DNA from: Tubiluchus corallicola
Lineage: Eukaryota > Priapulida > Priapulimorpha > Priapulimorphida > Tubiluchidae
NCBI GenBank assembly: GCA_030141605.1
Contig: JAQGDQ010001563.1
Location: 1 to 34,612, forward strand
Reading direction: 5' to 3'
DNA length: 34,612 nt
A model generated the notes under the pieces. It had not been told where the DNA came from. It was given only the letters and a program-made list of their open reading frames with translations, and made no database searches. Below are positions 1 to 8,922 of the stretch, one piece after another; within the stretch, counting starts at the first letter, position 1; every line of letters begins with the position of its first letter. A program made the position numbers and the translations under genes.

Positions 1-245
1 CTTGATCAGTATTCAAGTTTTGTGAGTCGTCTGCAAGGACAATTTTAAGTTCAGTGAGTCAGTGCTCAAAACATATGTCACACGAGTGAAGCTTCCACAC
101 GTGTTTCTGATTCGCAATTCTTTCCGCAATACTTTGATGTAAAAATTTTACTCATTGTTTTTGTAAATTAGCAAAAGTTTGTACCACTCCGTATGATCAC
201 GTGAAATAGCCATTAATATGAACTAATTCAATGTTAATTTTACAG

Positions 246-460
246 AAAATCCATTGATTTGTGACTGTGACATGGCCTGGACAAAGGTGGAGAAATGGGC
301 GACGTCTAAAATTGATTGTCTTGAGCCACCACGAAAGCACGGCAAAAATGAAATCACCATTCCTGAATTCTGTGAACTAGCTGCAGCACCACGTGCTGGT
401 CCCGCCTCAGCTTTTACATGCTCAGTAATCGTGACTGTAATGTTTCTAATACTAATATAA
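246..460 (+). CDS. Terminal exon of a leucine-rich-repeat protein, copy 1: LRRCT cap plus hydrophobic C-terminus (partial gene)
   Basis: A phase-1 acceptor (aattttacag) precedes an open exon ending in TAA. The translation has the LRR C-terminal flanking signature NPLICDC...W...C..P..., with cysteines spaced as in LRRCT domains (CxC, then DCLEPP, then EFC). A short small-residue region (AGPASA) is followed by a hydrophobic tail of about 15 residues directly before the stop. That arrangement suggests a GPI-anchor signal, or less likely a very short membrane segment, so the product is probably a cell-surface or secreted LRR protein. Upstream LRR exons are outside the window. The splice-junction codon differs from copy 2 (AA versus GA after the acceptor), so the canonical Gly of GNP is not guaranteed. 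The parent gene is not identified. Confidence 0.65.
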
Positions 461-910
461 CTTGAATACATATAAAGTTTTTTCTTATTTTTAGTGCAGA
501 TAAACTTTGGTTCTAATATATGACTTCGCAATTAATGTAGGCCTACATCTTTTGTCGTTCATTTTCACTCGCGATACGTAGAATAAAAACTTACAGATTA
601 CACGATAATTGTACATGTGCTGCCATCTGTATTTAAATTTGTTCATAATTATTTCTTGTTTTTTGTTTCTTTGCTGAATTGGCATGATGGACTTAAATAA
701 AATCGTTTTAGATGTTACAGCATAGAATTCCTGTTGCGTTTTTTGTTTGTCCATTGTAATCACCAGAATGAACCAACCAACTTCAGTTGAAATTCCATGG
801 CAACTTTGACTTCAGAAGGTGTTTTATATGTCTAGATGTGACCTATTTTTAGAAGGAAGTGGAACCGGCGTTATTATGGGGAAAAGTAAAGGACGAGGCT
901 TACACACTAA
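461..910 (+). other. 3' flank of LRRCT exon copy 1
   Basis: AT-rich sequence after the stop codon, with candidate polyadenylation signals AATAAA at about 582 and 694. It is repeated downstream of copy 2 (2914-3360). No further coding potential is seen. Confidence 0.5.
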
Positions 911-1090
911 TTGTAAACAAGTACAAGTCGTTGTGTTTTAAACAATTGTAAACAAGTACTAGTCGCTGTGTTTTAAACAATTGTAAACGAGTACAGGTCA
1001 CTGTGTTTTAAACAATTGTAAACAAGTACAGGTCGTTGTGTTTTAAACAATTGTAAACGAGTACAAGTCATTGTGTTTTAAACAATTGTA
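910..1090 (+). repeat. 35-bp minisatellite, about 5 units
   Basis: Tandem units of the type attgtaaacaagtacaagtc followed by gttgtgttttaaaca. The same family expands to about 14 units in the second copy of the duplication and to a further 7-unit block at 4125-4380. Confidence 0.9.
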
Positions 1091-1454
1091 AATGCACGCA
1101 TGTGCACACACAAACATGCATCATCTTTATTCGCACATGAATTCAGAATTACATAAATGTGAAATAAAAATAATTATGTACAGTATTTAAAAGTAAAAAC
1201 GTTCAGAAAACACGTCTGAAGAAATCATATACCAATTAACACATATTTCATTAATAATGTAATCAAAATTATGACTTAAGCACATTATAGTGTAGAACAT
1301 TTTCGCGCAAAATAATCATGATAATTTTTTCTCTTAAAACATTAACTTTGCAAATGGAAACTTACTCATGGGAATATATAATATTTCTCCGTGAAGAAAA
1401 AGTCGACCTGAAATTAGCAAATAAAAGATGAACTAAAATTTATTGTTTATGCTG

Positions 1455-1499
1455 AGCCACAACCCCCCCCCCCCCCCCCAAGGTCTGAATCCAGCCCTG
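1455..1499 (+). mobile_element. hAT-like transposon terminus (tentative)
   Basis: A run of 17 C residues (1463-1479) is followed by aaggtctgaatccagccctg. Its reverse complement, CAGGGCTGGATTCAGACC followed by poly-G, looks like the terminal repeat of many hAT non-autonomous elements. The partner end and the 8-bp target duplication were not found, so this may be a relic. Confidence 0.3.
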
Positions 1500-1830
1500 C
1501 TTTCACTCTTACAGTAAATTTTGCAGCTTTCGGCTACAGGATGCTGTTTTTAAAAGCGCTACTATCTGACAATGATATCTCCCAGAATTCATGTTGTCAT
1601 GGTTTTACCAGCTAGGCTTAGGTTCTAGAACGGCTGTTCTTGTTTTACTGAATGGAATTTTTTAAAACTTAAAAACTCGTTAACACAAATGCTATCTACT
1701 TTTTATCAACAAGATTTCCTAAAAGCTAATTTATGATTCTTTTGGTGAATAAATTAATAAATATCTCCGTGATGGTGTTATTAAAAACGCATCTCCTTCG
1801 AGCTCTCGTAGCATTTATGTTAACTCCCAA

Positions 1831-1925
1831 ACGGACTCTCTGGTACTAGGCTAGCTGGACAAACCGACTCTCTGGACTAGGCTAGCTCAACAAACTGACT
1901 CTCTGGTACTAGGCTAGCTCAACAT
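1831..1925 (+). repeat. Three-copy tandem repeat of about 33 bp
   Basis: Three imperfect copies of a unit containing gactctctggtactaggctagct-type sequence, in the spacer of the LRRCT duplication. The middle unit has a small deletion. Confidence 0.75.
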
Positions 1926-2284
1926 GACTTCAATGTTTGCATTGTTTTTGCTCTATTATTTCACTTATTCTCTATTATAACACACTGCTGAAAGAAGCTC
2001 GAGTGCTAACTGAGCCGTTTTGTTAACTAACAGTCTTTTGTGCAAAGACGCTAATGCTACTCAACGAGCTGCTTTGTTAACTGTTCCTGCCTGCCTCCTG
2101 AATAGATAGATTACATGCAAACAAATTAACTACATCCTGACTTTCAGGTAAACACATACTCATGCTCATACTGTTCGCATTTATGGAGCGCTGGCCGCGT
2201 GTCAAAAAGTCCGAAATAAATTTGCTTACAGGTCTCATTACGAGCCGCTGACACCCTTCAAATTTTTGACATTTTCTAAAAAAT

Positions 2285-2319
2285 TGGGGAGCCCGGGCCC
2301 CTATGGCACGACGACACTG
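2285..2319 (+). mobile_element. hAT-like transposon terminus (tentative)
   Basis: The segment ggggagcccgggcccctatg, continuing to a terminal cactg, resembles the G/C-run plus CACTG end of hAT elements. No matching opposite terminus was recognised. Confidence 0.22.
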
Positions 2320-2698
2320 GAGTGGTGACCTAAAATCTTTGGAATTATTTTTTTCTATTGACCTGAATGGTGTGGATATTCATCAAACCTCAAACTGCAA
2401 AGCATGCTGGATCTATCCTGAAAGATCAAGTCGACGATGATCAAGGACCAGGACTTGATCAGTATTCAAGTTTTGTGAGTCGTCTGCAAGGACAATTTTA
2501 AGTTCAGTGAGTCAGTGCTCAAAACATATGTCACACGAGTGAAGCTTCCACACGTGTTTCTGATTCGCAATTCTTTCAGCAATACTTTGATGTAAAAATT
2601 TTACTCATTGTTTTTGTAAATTAGCAAAAGTTTGTACCACTCCGTATGATCACGTGAAATAGCCATTAATATGAACTAATTCAATGTTAATTTTACAG

Positions 2699-2913
2699 GA
2701 AATCCATTGATTTGTGACTGTGACATGGCCTGGACAAAGGTGGAGAAATGGGCGACGTCTAAAATTGATTGTCTCGAGCCACCACGAAAGCACGGCGAAA
2801 ATGAAATCACCATTCCTGAATTCTGTGAACTAGCTGCAGCACCACGTGCTGGTCCCGCCTCAGCTTTTACATTCTCAGTAATCGTGACTGTAATGATTCT
2901 AATACTAATATAA
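2699..2913 (+). CDS. Terminal exon of a leucine-rich-repeat protein, copy 2: LRRCT cap plus hydrophobic C-terminus (partial)
   Basis: Same length (215 bp) and acceptor phase as copy 1. After the acceptor it reads GA AAT CCA, giving the canonical LRRCT start GNPLICDC when joined to a G-ending exon. It differs from copy 1 by a few substitutions; most change amino acids (K to E in the cap, C to F and F to I in the hydrophobic tail) and at least one is silent in the DCL codon. With no LRR exons in the 2.2 kb before it, it is either an alternative last exon of the upstream gene or a non-expressed duplicate. Confidence 0.6.
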
Positions 2914-3359
2914 CTTGAATACATATAAAGTTTTTTCTTATTTTTAATGCAGATAAACTTTGGTTCTAATACTAATATGACTTCGCAATTAATGTAGGCC
3001 TACATCTTTTGTCGTTCATTTTCACTCGCGATACCAAAAACTCACAGATTACACGATAATTGTACATGTGCTGCCATCTCTATTTAAATTTGTTCATAAT
3101 TATTTCTTGTTTCTTGTTTCTTTGCTGAATTGGCATGATGGACTTAAATAAAGTCGTTTTAAATATTACAGCATAGAATTCCTGTTGCGTTTTTTGTTTA
3201 TCCTTTGTAATCACCAGAATGAACTAATCAACTTCAGTTGAAATTCCGTGGCAACTTTGACATCAGAAGGCGTTTTATATGTCTAGATGTGACCTATTTT
3301 TAGAAGGAAGTGGAACTGACGTTATTATGGGGAAAAGTAAAGGACGGGGCTTACACACT

Positions 3360-3860
3360 AATTGTAAACAAGTACAAGTCGTTGTGTTTTAAACAATTGT
3401 AAACAAGTACTAGTCGCTGTGTTTTAAACAATTGTAAACAAGTACAAGTCGTTGTGTTTTAAACAATTGTAAACAAGTACAAGTGGTTGTGTTTTAAACA
3501 ATTGTAAACAACAACTAGTCGTTGTGTTTTAAACAATTGTAAACAAGTACAAGTCGTTGTGTTTTAAGCAATTGTAAACAAATACAAGTCTTTGTGTTTT
3601 AAATAATTGTAAACAAGTACAAGTCGTTGTGTTTTAAACAATTGTAAACAAGAACAAGTCGTTGTGTTTTAAACAATTATAAACAAGTGCAAGTCGTTGC
3701 GTCTTAAACAATTATAAACAAGTGCAAGTCGTTGCGCCTTAAACAATTCTAAACGAGTACAAGTCGTTGTGTTTTGAACAATTGTAAACAAGTACAAGTC
3801 GTTGTGTTTTAAACAATTGTAAACGAGTACAAGTCGTTGTGTTTTAAACAATTGTAAACG
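3360..3860 (+). repeat. 35-bp minisatellite, about 14 units
   Basis: Expanded version of the array at 910-1090, in the equivalent position downstream of LRRCT copy 2. Short open frames across it are periodic by-products of the repeat. Confidence 0.92.
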
Positions 3861-4124
3861 CATGCAGGTGCACACAGATTTTAAGCAAGCACATGATCTT
3901 TATTCGCTTTAAATGAATTCAGTAATGACAAGTACAAGTCGTTGCGAAATAAACAATTGTAATTATGTACAGTCATATAAAATAAAAACAGTTCAGAAAA
4001 CACGTCTGTAGAAAGTAGTTGTACCAATTAACACATATTGTCATTAATAGTGTAATCAAGTAATTATGACTTAAGCACATTGTATACATGTAGCAAGTCA
4101 TTTTCGCGCAAAATAATCATGATA

Positions 4125-4380
4125 AACAAATACAAGTCGTTGTGTTTTAAACAATTGTAAACAAGTACAAGTCGTTGTGTTTTAAACAATTGTAAACAAG
4201 TACAAGTCGTTGTGTTTTAAAGAATTGTAAACAAGTACAAGTCGTTGTGTTTTAAAGAATTGTAAACAAGTACAAGTCGTTGTGTTTTAAACAATCGTAA
4301 ACAAATACAAGTCGTTGTGTTTTAAACAATTGTAAACAAGTACAAGTCGTTGTGTTTTAAACAATTGTAAACAAGTAAGC
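4125..4380 (+). repeat. 35-bp minisatellite, about 7 units
   Basis: Second block of the same family. It begins exactly where homology between the two large duplicate copies breaks, so the array sits at the duplication boundary. Confidence 0.9.
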
Positions 4381-4646
4381 AAAAATCACTTTTGCGTTTT
4401 TAATAAAACAAGAATATCTCATTTAAAAGCAATTATTAGTTTTAAAAAACTGAAAACATTTCATGAAAAGGAAAAAAATTGTAGCAATAAATATGTATTA
4501 TGTACTTGCAAATACTTCTCCAGTTTTCTGGTAAATAAAATTTCATTGTTCCTCCTGAGGAAAGAGACTAGCTGACTGCGTTATGGGCTTCCTATGTTGT
4601 AAAAAAGTAATGCATTTTTTATTGATTTTTCTCTTCCTCACTCTCA

Positions 4647-4781
4647 GAGAGAGAGAGAGAGAGAGTGAGAGAGAGAGCGAGAGAGAGAGCGTGCGAGCGA
4701 GAGAGAGAGCGTGCGAGCGAGAGAGAGAGCGTGCGAGCGAGAGAGAGAGCGTGCTAGCGAGAGCGAGAGCGAGAGGGCGAG

Positions 4782-4838
<57 letters not shown>
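4647..4838 (+). repeat. (GA)n microsatellite with internal gcgtgcgagc periodicity
   Basis: Polypurine tract of GA dinucleotides interrupted by three to four gagagcgtgcgagc motifs, so the simple repeat has a second, longer period of about 26 bp. The Arg/Glu/Ser-rich and Leu/Ser-rich frames across it are artefacts. Confidence 0.95.
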
Positions 4839-4839
<1 letters not shown>

Positions 4840-4859
4840 TTCTTTTCTTTCAGACTAGC

Positions 4860-6450
4860 CATCTGAAAGAAACAAAACACAACAATGATGTATGCATTAT
4901 TACATACAAAAATTCTATGAATCCGAGCCTATATATTTAACTATACAAAATGATTGCCCTTAGCATCTAGGCCTGTATAAAATCAATTAATTTAAGCCTA
5001 TCAATAAATAATATTTATCAAGAATTGTCATTGGATTTAGCCACAGGTGTTTTATTAGTACGCTTATACAAGTACATTTTTTACACGTAAACAAACTGTA
5101 TTTAATGAACACTTGTAAGCCTAACCGAATTAAAAAAGCTTAAAAAATTAAGCTAAATATAAATGATGTCTACACATTATATATAAAGTGTTGTGACACG
5201 CCTGCCGATTCTAATTTAAGCGCCAGGTTGGCTTCTCACCTGAATTCTGTAACTTGATTTTGACCTAGTTAGTTGGTTGTTATAGAGGTGGAAGTAATGT
5301 CGGCTGCTTAGGATGACAGGTCTGATGTTTCGTTCAGTTATTTTTTGTTCACTGATAATAAAAAAGAAGACTAATGTCGTAAATGCATCTCTGTGTGTTC
5401 AACGTCATTTTATAACCAACTCCAACTCATAACAATGGCCAATGTATGATTATATGCTTTTTAAACATCTTTTAACTTGGAATTAACAAAACATACAGAT
5501 GCTTAGATTAAGTTATGTTCTGGAAAAATTATTTGCTCTTCTAAAAAAATCGATTTTTTCTATGAAAGGTATTACACATGAAAGTCAGGCATCATATGAC
5601 TTCAAGTTATATTTCCTGACAAGAACATATTAAATAGGAATGTTTATTAGAAAACATATTTCTCAAGAACAGAATACTACATGAGCCAGGTATTTGCAAA
5701 CTTTCTTTATGATCAACTTTCTTAACTTCTTTTGTAAATAAGCCTATTAATTTTCATGAGATATGATTATAATAGTTTTCATTTTAACTACTAATTATTC
5801 TTAATGCCTTATACGCTTGCTTTAAATAATATTCAAACTTATAACAGCTGCTATAAATCGCCAAAGAGAGATGTACGCCTTGCAGTCTTTGTTTAGTGTA
5901 CAAAATATTTAACGTGTAACAAAAGGTACAAAACCATGTTATAATTAGCATTTTGTTATAATTACCTGGCTGCATCCTCGGGAAAATCAAAAAGTGTCGT
6001 GTTGACAAAAGGTATAACAGTAGAATATACTTTAAACGTTTATTAATACAGAAGTTTCCACAGAAATATAGGTAAAATGATGTCTGCATATAATGTCTTG
6101 TGAAAGCCAACTGCTAGTACAGAATATAGCAACTATTCACTACTAGGTTAAACCCATTTTTAGAATAGGTAACAGATAGATAGAAGCCATATCTACCACA
6201 GTAATAGCGATTTTACAGGTTATTAGTCTAATTGCAAATTAAATGATTTTCTTATGATTTTCGGTCGTTCACGACGACAAAAAGATATTTTTATTTGTGT
6301 TTTTGCTACTCACTGCTGAGCAATTTATGAGCACCTGTCGACCGGCCTGACTTTGGTGGTCTCATCAATTCATCTGCTACAGTACACACCAGCGTGCGAA
6401 CAGCTTGCGCTAGAGCGTACCTGACAACAACAGTCCGTACTGCTGTGCCG
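4860..6450. other. AT-rich intergenic sequence with no recognised gene
   Basis: Short open frames here (for example minus strand 5784-6110) show no recognisable domain and are rich in codons typical of AT-rich non-coding sequence. Nothing else is supported. Confidence 0.5.
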
Positions 6451-6670
6451 CTAGGGCGACACTAACTGCGCGAACTGTACATTCCCCAAGGCTTTCCTAC
6501 ATTGTTTTTGTATTCTTTGATAATAATGTTGGGTCGTCGACTCGTCGGATGTACATCCGAACTCCGCTGCAGTGATTTCTCCACGACGTGCACGTCTAGG
6601 ATAAGCGCAATCCATGTTCGATACTTGCCATTTTTCCATGCCATTGCACAGTCACAAACGAACGAATTCT
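6451..6670 (-). pseudogene. Degenerate third LRRCT exon, frameshifted
   Basis: On the minus strand an acceptor (cctcttcgtcag) at 6671-6672 precedes a phase-1 exon reading NSFVCDCAMAW, directly comparable to NPLICDCDMAW of the two plus-strand copies. After the Trp codon about 10 bp are missing relative to those copies, and the remaining homology (EKWQVSNMDC, then GEITAAEF and a Cys) continues in another frame. The C-terminus ends in QFAQLVSP and lacks the hydrophobic anchor. This is an old, inverted, probably inactivated relative of the exon at 246 and 2699. A real gene with an unusual splice form is less likely. Confidence 0.6.
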
Positions 6671-6689
6671 CTGACGAAGAGGTAAAGTA

Positions 6690-8880
6690 AATCAACAATT
6701 TGTTGTCGGTAATCAAAAACAAACGTGTGTACAATAAAAAATAGGAAAACAAAACATTTATACACAACTTCCAATGATGAAGTTTGGCTTAAGTGCATTT
6801 TATGGGTAAATGTATGCTAGCATCAAATTACCTAAAAAACAAGCTGCTAATAGCTTAAAATTAGGCCTACATCCTCGTTAGGCCTAGGTATTATTAACAA
6901 ATAGAACTGAGAAAATTCTGCAGCATGCTACAGACATTATGTCAGCTAAACAGCTGTAGATACTAGATAGATATTAACTGCACATTTGTATCAGAAACAG
7001 CTAATTTCTTTGTCGCCTTTCTCTTTTAAATTGGACCATGGTAGAACAAGTTCTGATGATGATAATAACAAACCTAGAAATAATAATAATAATAGCAATA
7101 ATAATAATAATAATAATATAATAATAATAATAACGATATCGATAATAATAGTCATCATATAATAATCACCCTTTAAAATTATACATGTCAACATTACAGC
7201 ATTTTCTGCATCTGTATATGTTTTCTTGCAATGTCTTTATTATTTTAATAAATTTTCTGTGTTTTCATGATTTTCTGTTTTTTCTCATATTTGATATACT
7301 TTAAATCATTTAACATATCGTGGTCTTACGCGTAATTGATTTATATAATTTATGAACTATTTTCTTAGACCAAGAGGGGTAAAAAATTACCCCATGAAAG
7401 TATTGCTTATTATGTGTTACTAACTGGATGGAATGAGCAACTGGTAATCGAGGTGTTTCTATTAGTACAAAACTAAATTCTGCGGCAAGTTGGCATAGAT
7501 ATATGAGGCATAATGAGGGCACCAAAGTTAAAAAAAGGTATTCCACCACTGCACCATATTGTTTGTGCTACATTATTTATGCTTGGTTGACAAGTCTTTT
7601 GAAAATTTTTATAATAGCCTAACTCTGTTTCACCTTCACTTGCCGGTTATTCTAAAATTTCAACTTCGTGAGCTTCAAGCATAATCATCTGTACAACTAA
7701 AGTTCCCGCCATGTTACTGAAATGGTCCTAGAACTATAATCATATGGCTAGTTGAAAAGTTTGCGTTTTGAAATATTGTGAGCTACTTTAAGTTTGCTGA
7801 GACTGTAGTTATAAAAATGTCGCCAGGTGGCCTTAAGTTCTCTATTGTCCTTTATTCTTCTTTGGTTTTGGAATTGGTACTTGGCAAAGCAAAACACGTT
7901 AAATACTACATAAACGGAAAAAAATTACCTGTGTGTAAAGTTATTTTCATAGACAAATGAAAGACAGCTGAAGGTTTGCCGTATTGCTTGCTAAGAATTG
8001 TCACGAAGTTGGGTTGAATCTCGATTTTTGTAAAATCACAAGAAGCTTTGCCGTAATTTTATTGTGATCAGAAGTGGTGCTGACAAGCCACTGGCACAGC
8101 AGTGTCTATTTTTTGTTATCGCCTATTTTAATAAAACCTAATAAATTTTAGTTATTTCTGTTATTTATCATGCTTGCTTACATAGCAATATTGTAGTAAT
8201 AAAGCTTTTCTAGTTATTCACTTTCCATGAATGTTCATTTCATACCAAGTTCATCGCTTTATGTTATTTCTAAGCTGAGAAAATCCACGTTGAGGTGCAG
8301 GCTACGCACTGAAAAACGTAACCTTGAGAAAGTTAGCCATTGTTTTTTGTCGCCTTTCTACAAAACACTTAGCAACCGTACGAATGTTGGTTGCTACAGA
8401 CTTTGCAAGAGCACATTGAAGTTGTGTTTAAATCCAGTAGATGGCTCTGTCTGACAAAGATCTGAGCTTCCAGGCGAGGTTCTAATTTTGTTAGGCTGCA
8501 TTGCCTGCACATTACTGGAAAAAATGCCTTTAAAAATGCTCCACTTGGCAAGCGTGCCTCAGTAAACCGACTAAAGGTAGCCGCTATTGCAGGAAGAAAG
8601 AACAAGAAGATTATTCAAACAACTTTATAAATAACTCCTTTTTTAGTTTTTTTGCGTAATTCTATGTGCATAAATGGAAAAGCAAAGTGGAATGATTTTT
8701 TAATAGTGAGCGATTTGCAACGATGCACACTCAATTTGAACCGTTAACAATATTCCTAGAATAACATCGATACGACAGCGATAAAAACTAATTTTTTGTG
8801 TTGATGCGATCGACACGGTACTTATCGTTATCGTTAACCTCCCTAGATAAAACTGTTTAATTTTCTTCGTAACTGTTCAC
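6690..8880. other. Intergenic and 5' region of RBM41 without a recognised gene
   Basis: Apart from the AAT microsatellite, no gene is supported. A segment near 7900-7960 (taaatactacataaa ... agttatttt.atagacaaat) resembles sequence flanking the MITE at about 17475-17545, so both are probably old dispersed-repeat tails. The stretch just before 8923 ends with an acceptor-like cttacag at 8880-8886, compatible with a spliced 5' UTR of RBM41; an upstream UTR exon could lie in this interval. Confidence 0.4.
7079..7158 (+). repeat. (AAT)n microsatellite
   Basis: Imperfect AAT trinucleotide run interrupted by agc and acgatatcg. Hydrophobic Ile/Leu frames across it are artefacts. Confidence 0.95.
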
Positions 8881-8922
8881 TTACAGGTCTGCAAACTGAA
8901 AAGTACAAATAAACCATCCATC

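Larger units (their letters stand above)
1324..2453. other. Single-copy spacer between the two LRRCT copies
   Basis: No LRR-encoding exon or other gene was recognised here. It holds two hAT-like termini (near 1499 and 2319) and a three-unit repeat of about 33 bp at 1831-1925 (units containing gactctctggtactaggctagct). The absence of LRR exons means copy 2 has no ectodomain of its own unless spliced to exons upstream of the window. Confidence 0.5.
1..4125 (+). repeat. 2453-bp-spaced segmental direct duplication carrying a terminal LRRCT exon
   Basis: Sequence from 1 to about 1323 recurs from 2454 to about 4125. The two copies share intron, exon, 3' flank and the start of a 35-bp minisatellite, with scattered substitutions. 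Copy 1 is probably truncated by the window edge. Homology ends at the shared segment reading cgcgcaaaataatcatgataa; after that copy 2 runs straight into another block of 35-bp units while copy 1 continues into unrelated sequence. Copy 2 also has a lone 35-bp-type unit inserted near 3926-3955 that copy 1 lacks. The 1324-2453 spacer is present once. Confidence 0.9.

Noticed and set aside
1-2913. Lamprey-type variable lymphocyte receptor locus, suggested by LRRCT plus GPI-like tail
   Set aside because: No LRR cassettes are seen in the window, and LRRCT with an anchor is widespread in ordinary LRR proteins; no evidence of assembly by gene conversion.
4583-4880. Arg/Glu/Ser-rich protein and its Leu/Ser-rich complement
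   Set aside because: Translation of a GA microsatellite.
8430-8640. Broken frame around MALSDKDLSF and a basic segment GKRASVNRLK...AGRKNKK
   Set aside because: Stops interrupt every frame and I recognise no family; evidence is too thin for a pseudogene call.
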